The position numbers and the translations under genes were made by a program. Under the pieces are notes generated by a model. It worked only from the letters and a program-made list of their open reading frames with translations. It made no database searches and was not told the DNA's origin. From contig DAHVTI010000234.1 in assembly GCA_027324255.1 (NCBI GenBank), positions 1 to 46,950 on the forward strand: DNA of 46,950 nucleotides, given 5' to 3'. Position 1 is the first letter of the stretch. Each line of letters opens with the position of its first letter. Of this stretch, positions 16,326-23,527 are shown one piece after another. Source of the DNA: Bryobacterales bacterium. GTDB taxonomy: Bacteria > Acidobacteriota > Terriglobia > Bryobacterales > Bryobacteraceae.

Positions 16326-17072
16326 ATGCTAATCGACGAGATTTGCGAGGCGCTGCTGCCTGCCGCGGCGGAACGCGCCGTGGCGGATGTGCGAATCGGC
16401 CTGGGGTACACGGCGGTTCAGGTCGACGATGGAGGCTGCGGGCTGGCCTACACCTTCCGGGACGAAATTCCCTCGGGCTGTTCTGTCATCCATTCGGCCG
16501 GCACGCTGGTAGGGCGCCAAGCCTCCGAACTGGCGCTATGGGCCAAGTCGCACGAGGCCCTGCCAGCCGCAATCGGACTCGCGACGCTGAATGCGCTGAT
16601 CGGCGTTCCTGCCGGGGCGGTGGAGACGGATCTGCTGGCGCTTCTGGCTTGTGAACCGGCCGACGAGGCCGGCATGGTGGGCCACTTCGCGCCTCTCGCC
16701 GATCCGCTGAAGGCGCGATGCCGTGCGCTGCACATCCTGGAACTCCGCGCGGACCCCGGATCGGGACTGCTGCCTGCATCGGCGGCGGCCGAAGTTCTAC
16801 CCAGATGCCGGATCGTGATCCTGTCGGCCACGACCCTGATCAACCGCACGCTCGATGAACTATTGCCACTGTGCCGCAGCGCCAGGGAGGTGGCGATTCT
16901 CGGCCCGTCCACCCCGATGCTGCCGGAGGTGTTCGCCGGACGGGGCGTGACATGCCTCTCCGGCGTCCGGGTGAGCAGCGCGGAACGGGCGCTGCGGGTC
17001 GTCAGCGAAGGCGGCGGCACGCGGCAATTCGGCGGAGCGGTGAGGAAGCTGACGCTCCGCCTGCCTGCTTGA
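16326..17072 (+). CDS. DUF364/DUF4213 putative heavy-metal-chelation domain protein
   Basis: 248 residues. The N-terminal part has the DUF4213 pattern (IGLGYTAVQ, then ASELALWA), and the C-terminal part the DUF364 pattern (VVILSATTLINRTLDELLPLCR, AILGPSTPMLPEVFAGRGV). The family is named for a predicted metal-binding role and often neighbours molybdate/tungstate or iron transport and nitrogenase-like genes. It is the last gene of the rightward operon, 24 bases after the DapA-like gene. No catalytic motif is evident. Confidence 0.75.
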   Translation: MLIDEICEALLPAAAERAVADVRIGLGYTAVQVDDGGCGLAYTFRDEIPSGCSVIHSAGTLVGRQASELALWAKSHEALPAAIGLATLNALIGVPAGAVETDLLALLACEPADEAGMVGHFAPLADPLKARCRALHILELRADPGSGLLPASAAAEVLPRCRIVILSATTLINRTLDELLPLCRSAREVAILGPSTPMLPEVFAGRGVTCLSGVRVSSAERALRVVSEGGGTRQFGGAVRKLTLRLPA

Positions 17073-17157
17073 GCGAGCCCGGCGGAGATCTTGCCCCAGT
17101 GTGGGTGGCCCCTGTTCGGCTGGCCCTTGAACCGGGCAGTAGACGGCAGTATCTTTT

Positions 17158-17174
17158 AGATGTGATGTACATCT
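17158..17174. promoter_or_regulatory. Perfect palindrome AGATGT-N5-ACATCT (PadR-type operator)
   Basis: The sequence AGATGTGATGTACATCT is a perfect 6-bp inverted repeat around GATGT. It lies 75 bases upstream of the 17250 gene. An almost identical element (15 of 17) precedes the padR gene. PadR proteins are known to bind ATGT/ACAT dyads, so this is the best-supported operator in the window. Its ATGT-N5-ACAT spacing is shorter than the ATGT-N8-ACAT described for Bacillus PadR. Confidence 0.6.
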
Positions 17175-17249
17175 ATTGACGCGTGAGGCGACCTGGGCTC
17201 CGGCGGCGGTGGGGGGAAGTCCGGCTGGAGCGGAACGGAGGTTTCGGGC

Positions 17250-17654
17250 ATGAACAAATTCGTGTACTTCGCCGCCATTGCCGGCAGCATTGTGCTGCTG
17301 TACGGAGTTGGGAGCAACTGGAAGCTGAAGCCGGAATCCACGTACCATCACAGCCCGTATATCGGGGAGACGGCCGTCCTGACGATTGCGGGAAGCGAGG
17401 CTGTCTGGCTGGCCTTGGACAAGAACGACTGCTACGCCATCAACGTGGCGATGGCCGGGAAGGACGCGGCGCAACTGCGGGGTTGCGCAGATGCAAATAC
17501 CGCTTTCGCCGTTCCGGCGGGCACGTTTGTGAAGGTCACGGGAGAATCCGCCAGCCACAACAAGGTGAAGATACTGGACGGTCCGCTGGCCGGAAAGACC
17601 GGATGGGTGGAATTCCAGTACCTGCGGCCAAGGCGGCCGGGGGAGTTCCGGTAG
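17250..17654 (+). CDS. Membrane-anchored small protein with possible SH3-like domain
   Basis: 134 residues. A single N-terminal membrane segment (FVYFAAIAGSIVLLYGV) is followed by a ~100-residue extracytoplasmic region. That region resembles a bacterial SH3-type barrel: FAVPAGTFVKVTGES, then KVKILDGPLAGKTGWVEFQYL. The last line, with G-x-x-G-W-V, is the common end of SH3_3-like domains. Two cysteines (in NDCYAI and RGCADA) may form a disulfide. GGAGG lies eight bases before the ATG. The perfect operator upstream ties it to the PadR regulon. No function is known. Confidence 0.7.
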   Translation: MNKFVYFAAIAGSIVLLYGVGSNWKLKPESTYHHSPYIGETAVLTIAGSEAVWLALDKNDCYAINVAMAGKDAAQLRGCADANTAFAVPAGTFVKVTGESASHNKVKILDGPLAGKTGWVEFQYLRPRRPGEFR

Positions 17655-17669
17655 CGGCCGGACGCGGCC

Positions 17670-17954
17670 CTACCAGGCGGGCCGCCCGCCGGCGCCCCGC
17701 GGGCGAAGGGTTCGGCCGTGGAGAGTGATGCGGGAGGCCAGCAGCATCTCCCCGTCGCAGCACGCCACCCGGTGGCCGGTCACGCGCGCGGCATCGCCCT
17801 GGCGGACGTTCAACTGACTGGCGAGGAGAAAGCCGGATCGGAATCGTCTCCAGGCCGGCCTCAACCCGTCCCGGCGGCTGGAGTCCCCGTGGCACGATGA
17901 TTGGCAGAAAGGAGCATCGGCGTGTGCCGCGGCCCCCTGGGTTGCCGCTGCCAT
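17670..17954 (-). CDS. Possible small exported protein
   Basis: 94 residues from the first ATG. An Ala-rich N-terminus could be part of a signal peptide. The C-terminal half (QLNVRQGDAARVTGHRV, then LLASRITLHGRTLRP, ending GGRPAW) reads like a small beta-rich domain: the alternation around G-D-x-x-R-V-T-G and the ending L-R-x-x-x-G-x-P-x-W are protein-like and seem familiar from short exported Acidobacteriota proteins. The N-terminus may be cut short, since an in-frame stop lies just upstream. It may instead be a remnant. Confidence 0.3.
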   Translation of the reverse strand: MAAATQGAAAHADAPFCQSSCHGDSSRRDGLRPAWRRFRSGFLLASQLNVRQGDAARVTGHRVACCDGEMLLASRITLHGRTLRPRGAGGRPAW

Positions 17955-18075
17955 GGCTACGGCGGCCCGGGTGGCGGTGACAACACGAGGGGCCGAATGC
18001 CGGGGGGCCAGTCACCCCCCACGACGGCGAAGATGACGAACGCGTTTGCGCGCCGCCTGCCTGGCTCACTCTTAT

Positions 18076-18092
18076 AGGTGTGACGTACATCT
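18076..18092. promoter_or_regulatory. PadR-type operator upstream of padR
   Basis: AGGTGTGACGTACATCT, an AGRTGT-N5-ACATCT dyad with one mismatch between arms. It differs at only two positions from the element at 17158 and is 126 bases before the padR start. Position suggests autoregulation. It could also serve the minus-strand ORF at 17954. Confidence 0.55.
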
Positions 18093-18218
18093 GTCGTAGA
18101 GGCTCGTGTTCAAGGTATTCCGACCGTTCTCAGTAGGTGAAAGAAGCATCTATGGCAGAATGGGGTGCGGGTCTGCTAGATTGGATATTGGTAGCCAGGC
18201 GGGATTCGGGAGGATCAA

Positions 18219-18662
18219 ATGCCACGACGGATGTGCCTCAGACATGGCGAAGATCAGCCCTGCACTTGCGCCATGGGAAACCTCTACCGGTTTGTGGAGC
18301 CGGTGGTGCTCCTGCTTCTGAAAAAGAAGGGGCAGTCCTACGGATACGACCTGGCCGGGGATCTCCACGAGCATGCGCTGACGGACGCGGAAATCGAGCG
18401 CGCCGCTCTTTACCGCACGCTGCGCCAACTGGAGATGAACGGCAACGTCAAATCCGACTGGGAGACCGACAGGGGCGGCCCGGCGCGCCGCGTCTACAAG
18501 CTGACGGCGATGGGCGAGAAGCACCTGGAAGAATGGGCCACGGTCCTCGATCACGTTTCGAAATCGATGACCCGATTCGTCAAAGAGGCGAGAGCGTCAA
18601 TCAAGGGGCAAACCGCGCCCAAGCGGAAGCCGGGCGCGCGGACCCGTAGCGCACGCCGGTAG
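18219..18662 (+). CDS. PadR-family transcriptional regulator with N-terminal cysteine cluster
   Basis: 147 residues. The winged helix is complete: NLYRFVEPVVLLLLKKKGQSYGYDL, given only as its ends (NLYRFVEP and YGYDL), then ERAALYRTLRQLEMNG (recognition helix) and GGPARRVYKLT for the wing. A shorter C-terminal helix for dimerisation and a basic tail follow. Unusual is the N-terminal Cys6-x8-Cys15-x-Cys17 before the HTH, a plausible metal or Fe-S site. A GGGAGGATCAA ribosome site directly before ATG 18219 shows that the cysteines are translated. Dyads matching PadR sites precede this and neighbouring genes. A sensor-repressor of metal or redox state is inferred. Confidence 0.88.
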   Translation: MPRRMCLRHGEDQPCTCAMGNLYRFVEPVVLLLLKKKGQSYGYDLAGDLHEHALTDAEIERAALYRTLRQLEMNGNVKSDWETDRGGPARRVYKLTAMGEKHLEEWATVLDHVSKSMTRFVKEARASIKGQTAPKRKPGARTRSARR

Positions 18663-18716
18663 CCCGGCCGTCGGGCACAGGAAGGCGGCCATGTTCACGG
18701 CGCGCGGCCCGGAAGA

Positions 18717-19421
18717 TCAGGGTTCCGGCTGAACGGCGAGGCGAAGCGCTTTTTCCGCGTGCAGCAGCGTTGTGTTGAACAAAGGCAAGGCGCAGTCCTG
18801 GGGCCGCACGAGCAGCGGAATCTCGGTGCATCCCAGCACGATGCCCTGCGCGCCGCGAAGCCGCAACCGGTCGATGATCCGCAGGAACATGCCGCGGGAC
18901 GCCTCCAGGATCCGCCCGCCGCAGAGTTCCTGGTAGATCACTTCATTCATGCGATCCTGATCGCCCGGCTCAGGGACCAGCACCTCAATCCCCGCCTGGG
19001 CGAGCCGATCGCGAAAGAAAGGCTCCCGCATGGTGAACACGGTGCCCAGCAGGCCCACGCGATGGAGGCCGGCAGAGAGGATGGCTTCGGCGGTGGCGTC
19101 GACAATGCTGACGAGAGGCATTCCAACCGCCTGCTGAACGGCATCAAAGACGATGTGCATCGTGTTGGTCGCGATCAGGCCGAAGCCGGCGCCGGCCAGG
19201 CGAAGGCCTTCCAGCGCCCTGGCCATTTCATCAGCGGCCGCCGTCCATTGCCCGGCGTGCTGCCAGTCGACGAATTGCTGGAAGTTCACGCTGTGGATGA
19301 GGATCTCCGGATACCCGTAGTCGCCGAAGCGCTCCGTATAGGTGCGGGTGATGTGCTCGTAGTAGACGATTGTGGACTCCGGGCTCATGCCTCCTAGAAT
19401 GCCGATCCTGCGGTGCTTCAT
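18717..19421 (-). CDS. Aspartate/glutamate racemase family protein
   Basis: 234 residues. It opens with GILGGMSPESTIVYYEHI, a family signature. The first catalytic position is Thr85 (ATNTMH) and the second is Cys198 (VLGCTEIPLL). Asp/Glu racemases normally use two cysteines; the Thr/Cys pair is known from the E. coli YgeA-type L-Asp/Glu-specific enzymes. A cofactor-independent amino acid racemase or related isomerase/decarboxylase is likely. It is transcribed towards padR, converging with it 54 bases away. Confidence 0.87.
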   Translation of the reverse strand: MKHRRIGILGGMSPESTIVYYEHITRTYTERFGDYGYPEILIHSVNFQQFVDWQHAGQWTAAADEMARALEGLRLAGAGFGLIATNTMHIVFDAVQQAVGMPLVSIVDATAEAILSAGLHRVGLLGTVFTMREPFFRDRLAQAGIEVLVPEPGDQDRMNEVIYQELCGGRILEASRGMFLRIIDRLRLRGAQGIVLGCTEIPLLVRPQDCALPLFNTTLLHAEKALRLAVQPEP

Positions 19422-19577
19422 CCTTCGATCTCCCGGACCTCAGCGATGGCGACAGACGCAAAGAGGCGCGCCGCCGCTCCTTTCGATCTCACCACGAATC
19501 CTGGAGGCCATTCCAGCCTGCCGCGGCCGCGGCGGAATTACAGGGCGGCCTGGCGCCCCGCCGGCGCGCGCGCCGCA

Positions 19578-19772
19578 TCAGAACCGCACATGGAGTCTTC
19601 GCAGGAATACGAGGTCTTCCTCCGAGAGCAGGACTCGGCTGGTCCAGCGACAGGTGTTCTCCCGCAAGGCGGCCGTCGCCAGCAGGAGCAGCCGGCTGGT
19701 CCACAGCAACCAGCAGCAGGCCAGTATGACGACCAGCACGACTTCAAACGTTTCCGGCACTGAAGCCAGCAT
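19578..19772 (-). CDS. Possible small membrane protein
   Basis: 64 residues, with one long hydrophobic helix (VVLVVILACCWLLWTSRLLLL) followed by a charged tail. It resembles a single-pass small protein in composition, but there is no family match that I recognise and no strong ribosome site. It may be chance. Confidence 0.2.
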   Translation of the reverse strand: MLASVPETFEVVLVVILACCWLLWTSRLLLLATAALRENTCRWTSRVLLSEEDLVFLRRLHVRF

Positions 19773-20215
19773 GGCGCCCCCCTTCCGGCCGGTCTCTCAT
19801 TTCCGCCTTCTCACCCGCCGGGGACAGTGGGAGACTTCGCCGCCGCCCCCTGGCCGACGCACCGCAACTTCGCCGCCAGCCCCAGGGCGGCATCCCCGAG
19901 GCAGGAGCTATCGCGGACTCGGATTCGCGCGGCGGCGTGGCGACATGCGGAATGCGAGGCAGCCTGCGCGCTCCTGCTCCTGATGCAGCGGCGCGGCGGT
20001 CTGCCGCCGCCGGCCCCTGGTAGAAGCGGGGTCCTGCCCCGCCGGGAGCGCTGGCGCGATCATCGGGAACGTGGTCATTGCCGTCTGCGGGGCCGGCCTG
20101 GCGCAGGACGCCGGCAGGAACAGTCCCTCTTGCGGCAACGATCCAGAGAGGCTCGCCGCAGCCGGTGACGCAGTTTTCGCGCACCGCCTTGCAACGCCTG
20201 ATCGTACAGTGCATA

Positions 20216-20234
20216 GTACATCTAGATGTTACTC
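20216..20234. promoter_or_regulatory. Palindrome ACATCTAGATGT upstream of the 20329/20812 genes
   Basis: ACATCTAGATGT (20218-20229) is a perfect 12-bp palindrome built from the same half sites as the PadR-type dyads, but back to back. With flanking AGT/ACT it extends to 19 bp with one mismatched pair. The preceding bases AGTGCATAGTACATCT also resemble the direct element. It lies about 100 bases before the start at 20329. Confidence 0.45.
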
Positions 20235-20328
20235 AATTCGAGCTGCTGTCACCAGCAGAGAATTACCGCATCGTAAGATCCGGAGCGATTGCGGCGGCTC
20301 ACCGGGCCGTGCCGGCAGGGAGGCAGTC

Positions 20329-20757
20329 ATGCGGAAGATGGCTGTGTTGGCGCTGAGTCCTTCGGAAGACGGCATACTCTCGGCTCAGATCGTGTTCTGG
20401 CAACGTGGCACGGAGCTACGCTGCGGCGGCACGATGGCTGAAGCGGCAGGATTCCTTGCGCGGCATCCCGGCGCGCTCGTTCTATGCCGATGGGCGGGGC
20501 AGGACCGCGGCCGGAACGCAGCGCTTTCCTGGCTCCTCGGCGCGGGCCGGCCCTCGGCGGTGGTATGGATGGGCGAATGTGGCCGGGACAAGATCAGCGT
20601 CGAGGTGAGGCCGGCAGGCGATCTCCGGGCCGCGCGCGAGATCCTTGGAAACCCGGAGTTGCTGCGGAAGATATACCTGGCCTGGAGCCACTGCGGGGGG
20701 AGTTTGCCAGCGCCGCACCAGGTTGCCGGAGAGGCCCTGAAGGAACTGGTGATGTGA
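20329..20757 (+). CDS. Hypothetical protein
   Basis: 142 residues from the ATG at 20329, which has GGGAGG seven bases upstream. I do not recognise a family. The alternation of short beta strands (MAVLALSPSEDG, ALVLCRWAG, AVVWMGECG) with helices suggests an alpha/beta fold, loosely like a receiver domain, but no phospho-acceptor pattern is present. Two Cys and a Trp near the C-terminus are not diagnostic. An open frame extends upstream to 20071 but crosses the operator and is rejected. It is followed by a TPR gene and may share its transcript. Confidence 0.6.
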   Translation: MRKMAVLALSPSEDGILSAQIVFWQRGTELRCGGTMAEAAGFLARHPGALVLCRWAGQDRGRNAALSWLLGAGRPSAVVWMGECGRDKISVEVRPAGDLRAAREILGNPELLRKIYLAWSHCGGSLPAPHQVAGEALKELVM

Positions 20758-20811
20758 TCGCGGGCAGTGGGTTTGCCGGCCGAAGGGATGCTCGCAGTGA
20801 GAGGATGCGTC

Positions 20812-21792
20812 ATGGGAGAGGCACAGCAGGACAGGAGGTCGCTGGCGGCTTGGAGGTGCGCGGCTCAGCGGTGTGAGGAGGCGATCCCTCTTCTCGAGAA
20901 GGTGCTGGCCGATCAGCCCGCCGACGCCGAGGTGAGTTACCAGCTCGGACTCTGCTACAGCGGCGCCTGCCGGATGCACTCGCTGGTAAGCCCGCCGTTC
21001 GCAATCGCATACTTGGAACGGGCGCTGCGGGTGATTGGCCCGGACGGCCATCCGGAGTTCCGGGTGAAAGCGCTGGATGCGCTCGGCAACGTCCAGCGGC
21101 TCAATCTGCGGCCGGAGGAGGCCCTGCCGCTGCTGGAGGAGGCGGCCGCGCTCTTTCAGCGCCTCGGAGCGTCAGAAGACTGGGCGCGGACGGAGTTCAA
21201 CCTGGGCAACCTGTGCTGCGATCTTGCCGGACGCGGGGCGCCGCAGCAGTGGGATGCGGCAATCCGGCACTATCGAAATGCGTTGACCGTCAGGCGGGAG
21301 GATACCGACCCGGTCCGGTTCGCGGCGACTGTACTGAACCTGGGCACGGCTTATCGCGAATCGCCCGGCGAAGATCACGAAGCGAACCTCAGGAGGGCCA
21401 TCGGCTGCTACAGCGCCGCATTTCGGGCGTACCTCGGTGCGCACCTGCGCCAGAAGTGCGCCGACGTGCACAACAACCTCGGCAATGCCTTCCTGGAACT
21501 GTCATCGACTCCCCGCGCTGCCTGCAGGAACACCCGCCGCGCGCTCCGGCACTATGCGCTGGCGCTCCGCGCCCGCACCAAGGCCGATCGCCCCCGCGAC
21601 TACGCGGTGACACAACTCAACCGGGGACAAGGCTACCTCCGGCTCGCCGGCTGCGAGCCGGAGGGGAGCAGGCAATCCGCCTCACGCTGCTTCCAGGAAG
21701 CCATGGAAGGCTTCCTGCTGTGTGGAGATCCAACGCGCGCCAGCCTGGCGAGAGAGTGTTTGAGCGCCCTGGCAGGCTCACGTTCCGGGTGA
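20812..21792 (+). CDS. Tetratricopeptide-repeat protein
   Basis: 326 residues from 20812 (GAGAGG upstream; in-frame ATGs at 20767 and 20788 are alternatives). Helical repeats of TPR type run through most of it: AIPLLEKVLADQPADAEVSYQLG, summarised here by its ends; ALDALGNVQRLNLRPEEALPLL; TEFNLGNL; ATVLNLGTAYRE; VHNNLGNAFLEL; AVTQLNRGQGYLRL. No signal peptide is seen, so it is probably cytoplasmic and a protein-binding scaffold. It lies 54 bases after the 20329 gene and shares its upstream palindrome. A link to the PadR regulon is inferred. Confidence 0.75.
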   Translation: MGEAQQDRRSLAAWRCAAQRCEEAIPLLEKVLADQPADAEVSYQLGLCYSGACRMHSLVSPPFAIAYLERALRVIGPDGHPEFRVKALDALGNVQRLNLRPEEALPLLEEAAALFQRLGASEDWARTEFNLGNLCCDLAGRGAPQQWDAAIRHYRNALTVRREDTDPVRFAATVLNLGTAYRESPGEDHEANLRRAIGCYSAAFRAYLGAHLRQKCADVHNNLGNAFLELSSTPRAACRNTRRALRHYALALRARTKADRPRDYAVTQLNRGQGYLRLAGCEPEGSRQSASRCFQEAMEGFLLCGDPTRASLARECLSALAGSRSG

Positions 21793-21960
21793 TGCGCGGC
21801 GCGGTCCCGTCCTGAACGGGTGGAGGGCGCTTGGCGGGAAGGGACAGCACCCACGTCCCGACCAGACTATTGCCGGAGGCCGGTTTCACCGCCGCCGGCA
21901 CAGGGACGGGGAGAAGATTGCGATGCGGCGCATTCCCGGAGAGGCCCACCCGCGAAGCCG

Positions 21961-23439
21961 TCAGGGAGCGGAGATCCCCTGGACGGCTGAGCAGTTCTCT
22001 TCCAACCGGAAGGAAGGAGCCGGGGTGACGGTGTTGACCCGGACGGAGTGGAACGAGGAATCGTGGACGTCGTCGAGGACGAATACCGGCCGGGCGTCGG
22101 GCTGGCGGAGCGAGACCCGCATGTTGCTGAGATGAATGTCCCTGGCGTGGCGGACATAGAAGGCACTGGCGGGGAGCACGCCGAACATGCGGTTTTCGGG
22201 GTAAGCCCTGGAGTTTTCCGGGACGACGCGGCGGGCATCTTCCTGGGTGCCGGGCGGGAAGCCGCCGAGGATCTCGATGTCGACGTCGTCGATGAAGACG
22301 CGCTGAACCGGGCGGCCGGGGATGCCGGTGATGCTGGAGGCGTAGGGCAGGTAGTTGTGCATGGCGCGCTCCGCGGAGGAATGCTTCTCGGCGTCATTCA
22401 CCTGGGCGCGGATGCCGCTGATGTGGATGTCTTCGAGGACGCCGGTGGCGGGGACGGCGTCGCCCGAGTCCGTGACGATGGGCCGGTTGCGGTCGCCGAG
22501 CCGGATGAAGATGGGCGTCTCGACGACGTCCATGGTGAGGTTGCGGACGATGACGTTGCGCATGACGCCGCCATCGACGAGTTCGAGCGCCAGCCCGGCG
22601 ATGCCGGTTTGCCAGACGACGTTGTTCTCGATGAGGATGTTCTGGAAGCCGCCGGAGGAGTCCGTGCCGGCCTTGATGCCGTTGCAGAGGCTGCGGACGC
22701 GGTTGTTGCGGATGACGACGTTGCGGCAGCCGGCGGAGGTGTAGCCCTTGAGGCAGATGCCGTCGTCGAGGGCGTCGATATTGCAGTTCTCGACGATGGC
22801 GTTGTCACAGTCGATGATGTTGCAGCCGTCGTTGTTGCGGAAGGTGCTGTCGCGGACGGTGATGCCGCCGACATGGAGGTTGCGGCAGCGGGTGTAGGTC
22901 TCGGTCCAGAAGCCCGATGAGGTGAAGGTGACGTCGCGGACCGAGACGTTGGCGCACTCGTCGAACCAGATGAGGCAGGGGCGGTGCTTCTCCACGCGGT
23001 CCTTGGAGATGAAATCGTTTTCGCCCTGGCTGTTGCCGTTGAGCGTGCCTTTGCCGGTGACGGAGATGCCACCGGCGCCCTGGGCGAAGAGCAGGCTGGT
23101 GAGGAGGAAGCGGTCGTAGCGGGCCTTGGATCTGGGTGCGTGCGGGGCATAGTCGCGCACCCACGGGCTGCCGAGGAGGACGGCACCGTCGCTGAGATGG
23201 AGGTTGACGCGGTCCTTCAGGACGACGCCTCCGGTGAGGAACGTGCCCGGGGGGACGAGGACCTGGCCGCCGCCGGAAGCGGCGCAGGCGTCGATGGCGC
23301 GCTGGATGGCGGCGGTCGAGAGAGTGCGCTGCCCCGCGGCAGCACCGTAGTGCTGGATGTTGAAGACGCGGGAGGCGGAGTGCGCCGAGGCGGCGGCGCC
23401 CGTGGCGAGCAGAAATGCCCTGCGAGGAAGGATGGACAT
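21961..23439 (-). CDS. GH28-like glycoside hydrolase (polygalacturonase family), exported
   Basis: 492 residues with a signal containing a single Arg-Arg (PRRAFLLATGAAASA). The body is a right-handed parallel beta-helix: VFNIQHYGAAAG with TAAIQRAIDACAASGGGQV, the pectate-lyase/GH28 N-terminal box, then GTLNGN, NNDGCNIIDC, ALDDGICLKGY (acidic catalytic pair) and GIKAGTDSSGGFQNI. It probably hydrolyses galacturonans or related uronic polysaccharides outside the cytoplasm. The canonical GHG triad is not obvious, so substrate and even hydrolase activity are uncertain. Confidence 0.8.
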   Translation of the reverse strand: MSILPRRAFLLATGAAASAHSASRVFNIQHYGAAAGQRTLSTAAIQRAIDACAASGGGQVLVPPGTFLTGGVVLKDRVNLHLSDGAVLLGSPWVRDYAPHAPRSKARYDRFLLTSLLFAQGAGGISVTGKGTLNGNSQGENDFISKDRVEKHRPCLIWFDECANVSVRDVTFTSSGFWTETYTRCRNLHVGGITVRDSTFRNNDGCNIIDCDNAIVENCNIDALDDGICLKGYTSAGCRNVVIRNNRVRSLCNGIKAGTDSSGGFQNILIENNVVWQTGIAGLALELVDGGVMRNVIVRNLTMDVVETPIFIRLGDRNRPIVTDSGDAVPATGVLEDIHISGIRAQVNDAEKHSSAERAMHNYLPYASSITGIPGRPVQRVFIDDVDIEILGGFPPGTQEDARRVVPENSRAYPENRMFGVLPASAFYVRHARDIHLSNMRVSLRQPDARPVFVLDDVHDSSFHSVRVNTVTPAPSFRLEENCSAVQGISAP

Positions 23440-23527
23440 GCGGATGTCACCCGCCGGAGCCTGCCCGGCCGAGGGCAGAGCGCGGCGCGTCTTTCCCCAT
23501 CAGAATGGCATGTTCGACGCGGGCCGG

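Larger units (their letters stand above)
17655..18218. other. Mostly non-coding interval with an operator and one doubtful small gene
   Basis: The 564 bases between the SH3-like gene and padR hold the padR operator (18076-18092), a possible small minus-strand gene (17670-17954) and a GGCGGG-CCG-CCCGCC hairpin at 17676-17690 that could act as a terminator for the + strand gene. Nothing else is recognisable. Confidence 0.5.
19422..20328. other. Long interval without a convincing gene
   Basis: About 900 bases lie between the racemase start and the 20329 gene. Open frames here are compositionally poor and overlap in several phases. One small membrane-type ORF (19578-19772, minus) and the dyad at 20218 are the only items worth naming. 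GC-rich arms such as GGCGGTCTGCCGCC near 19993 may form hairpins. Confidence 0.45.

Noticed and set aside
22048-22920. 290-residue plus-strand ORF opposite the GH28 gene
   Set aside because: It is an Asp/Val/Gly-rich antisense shadow; the beta-helix motifs are all on the minus strand.
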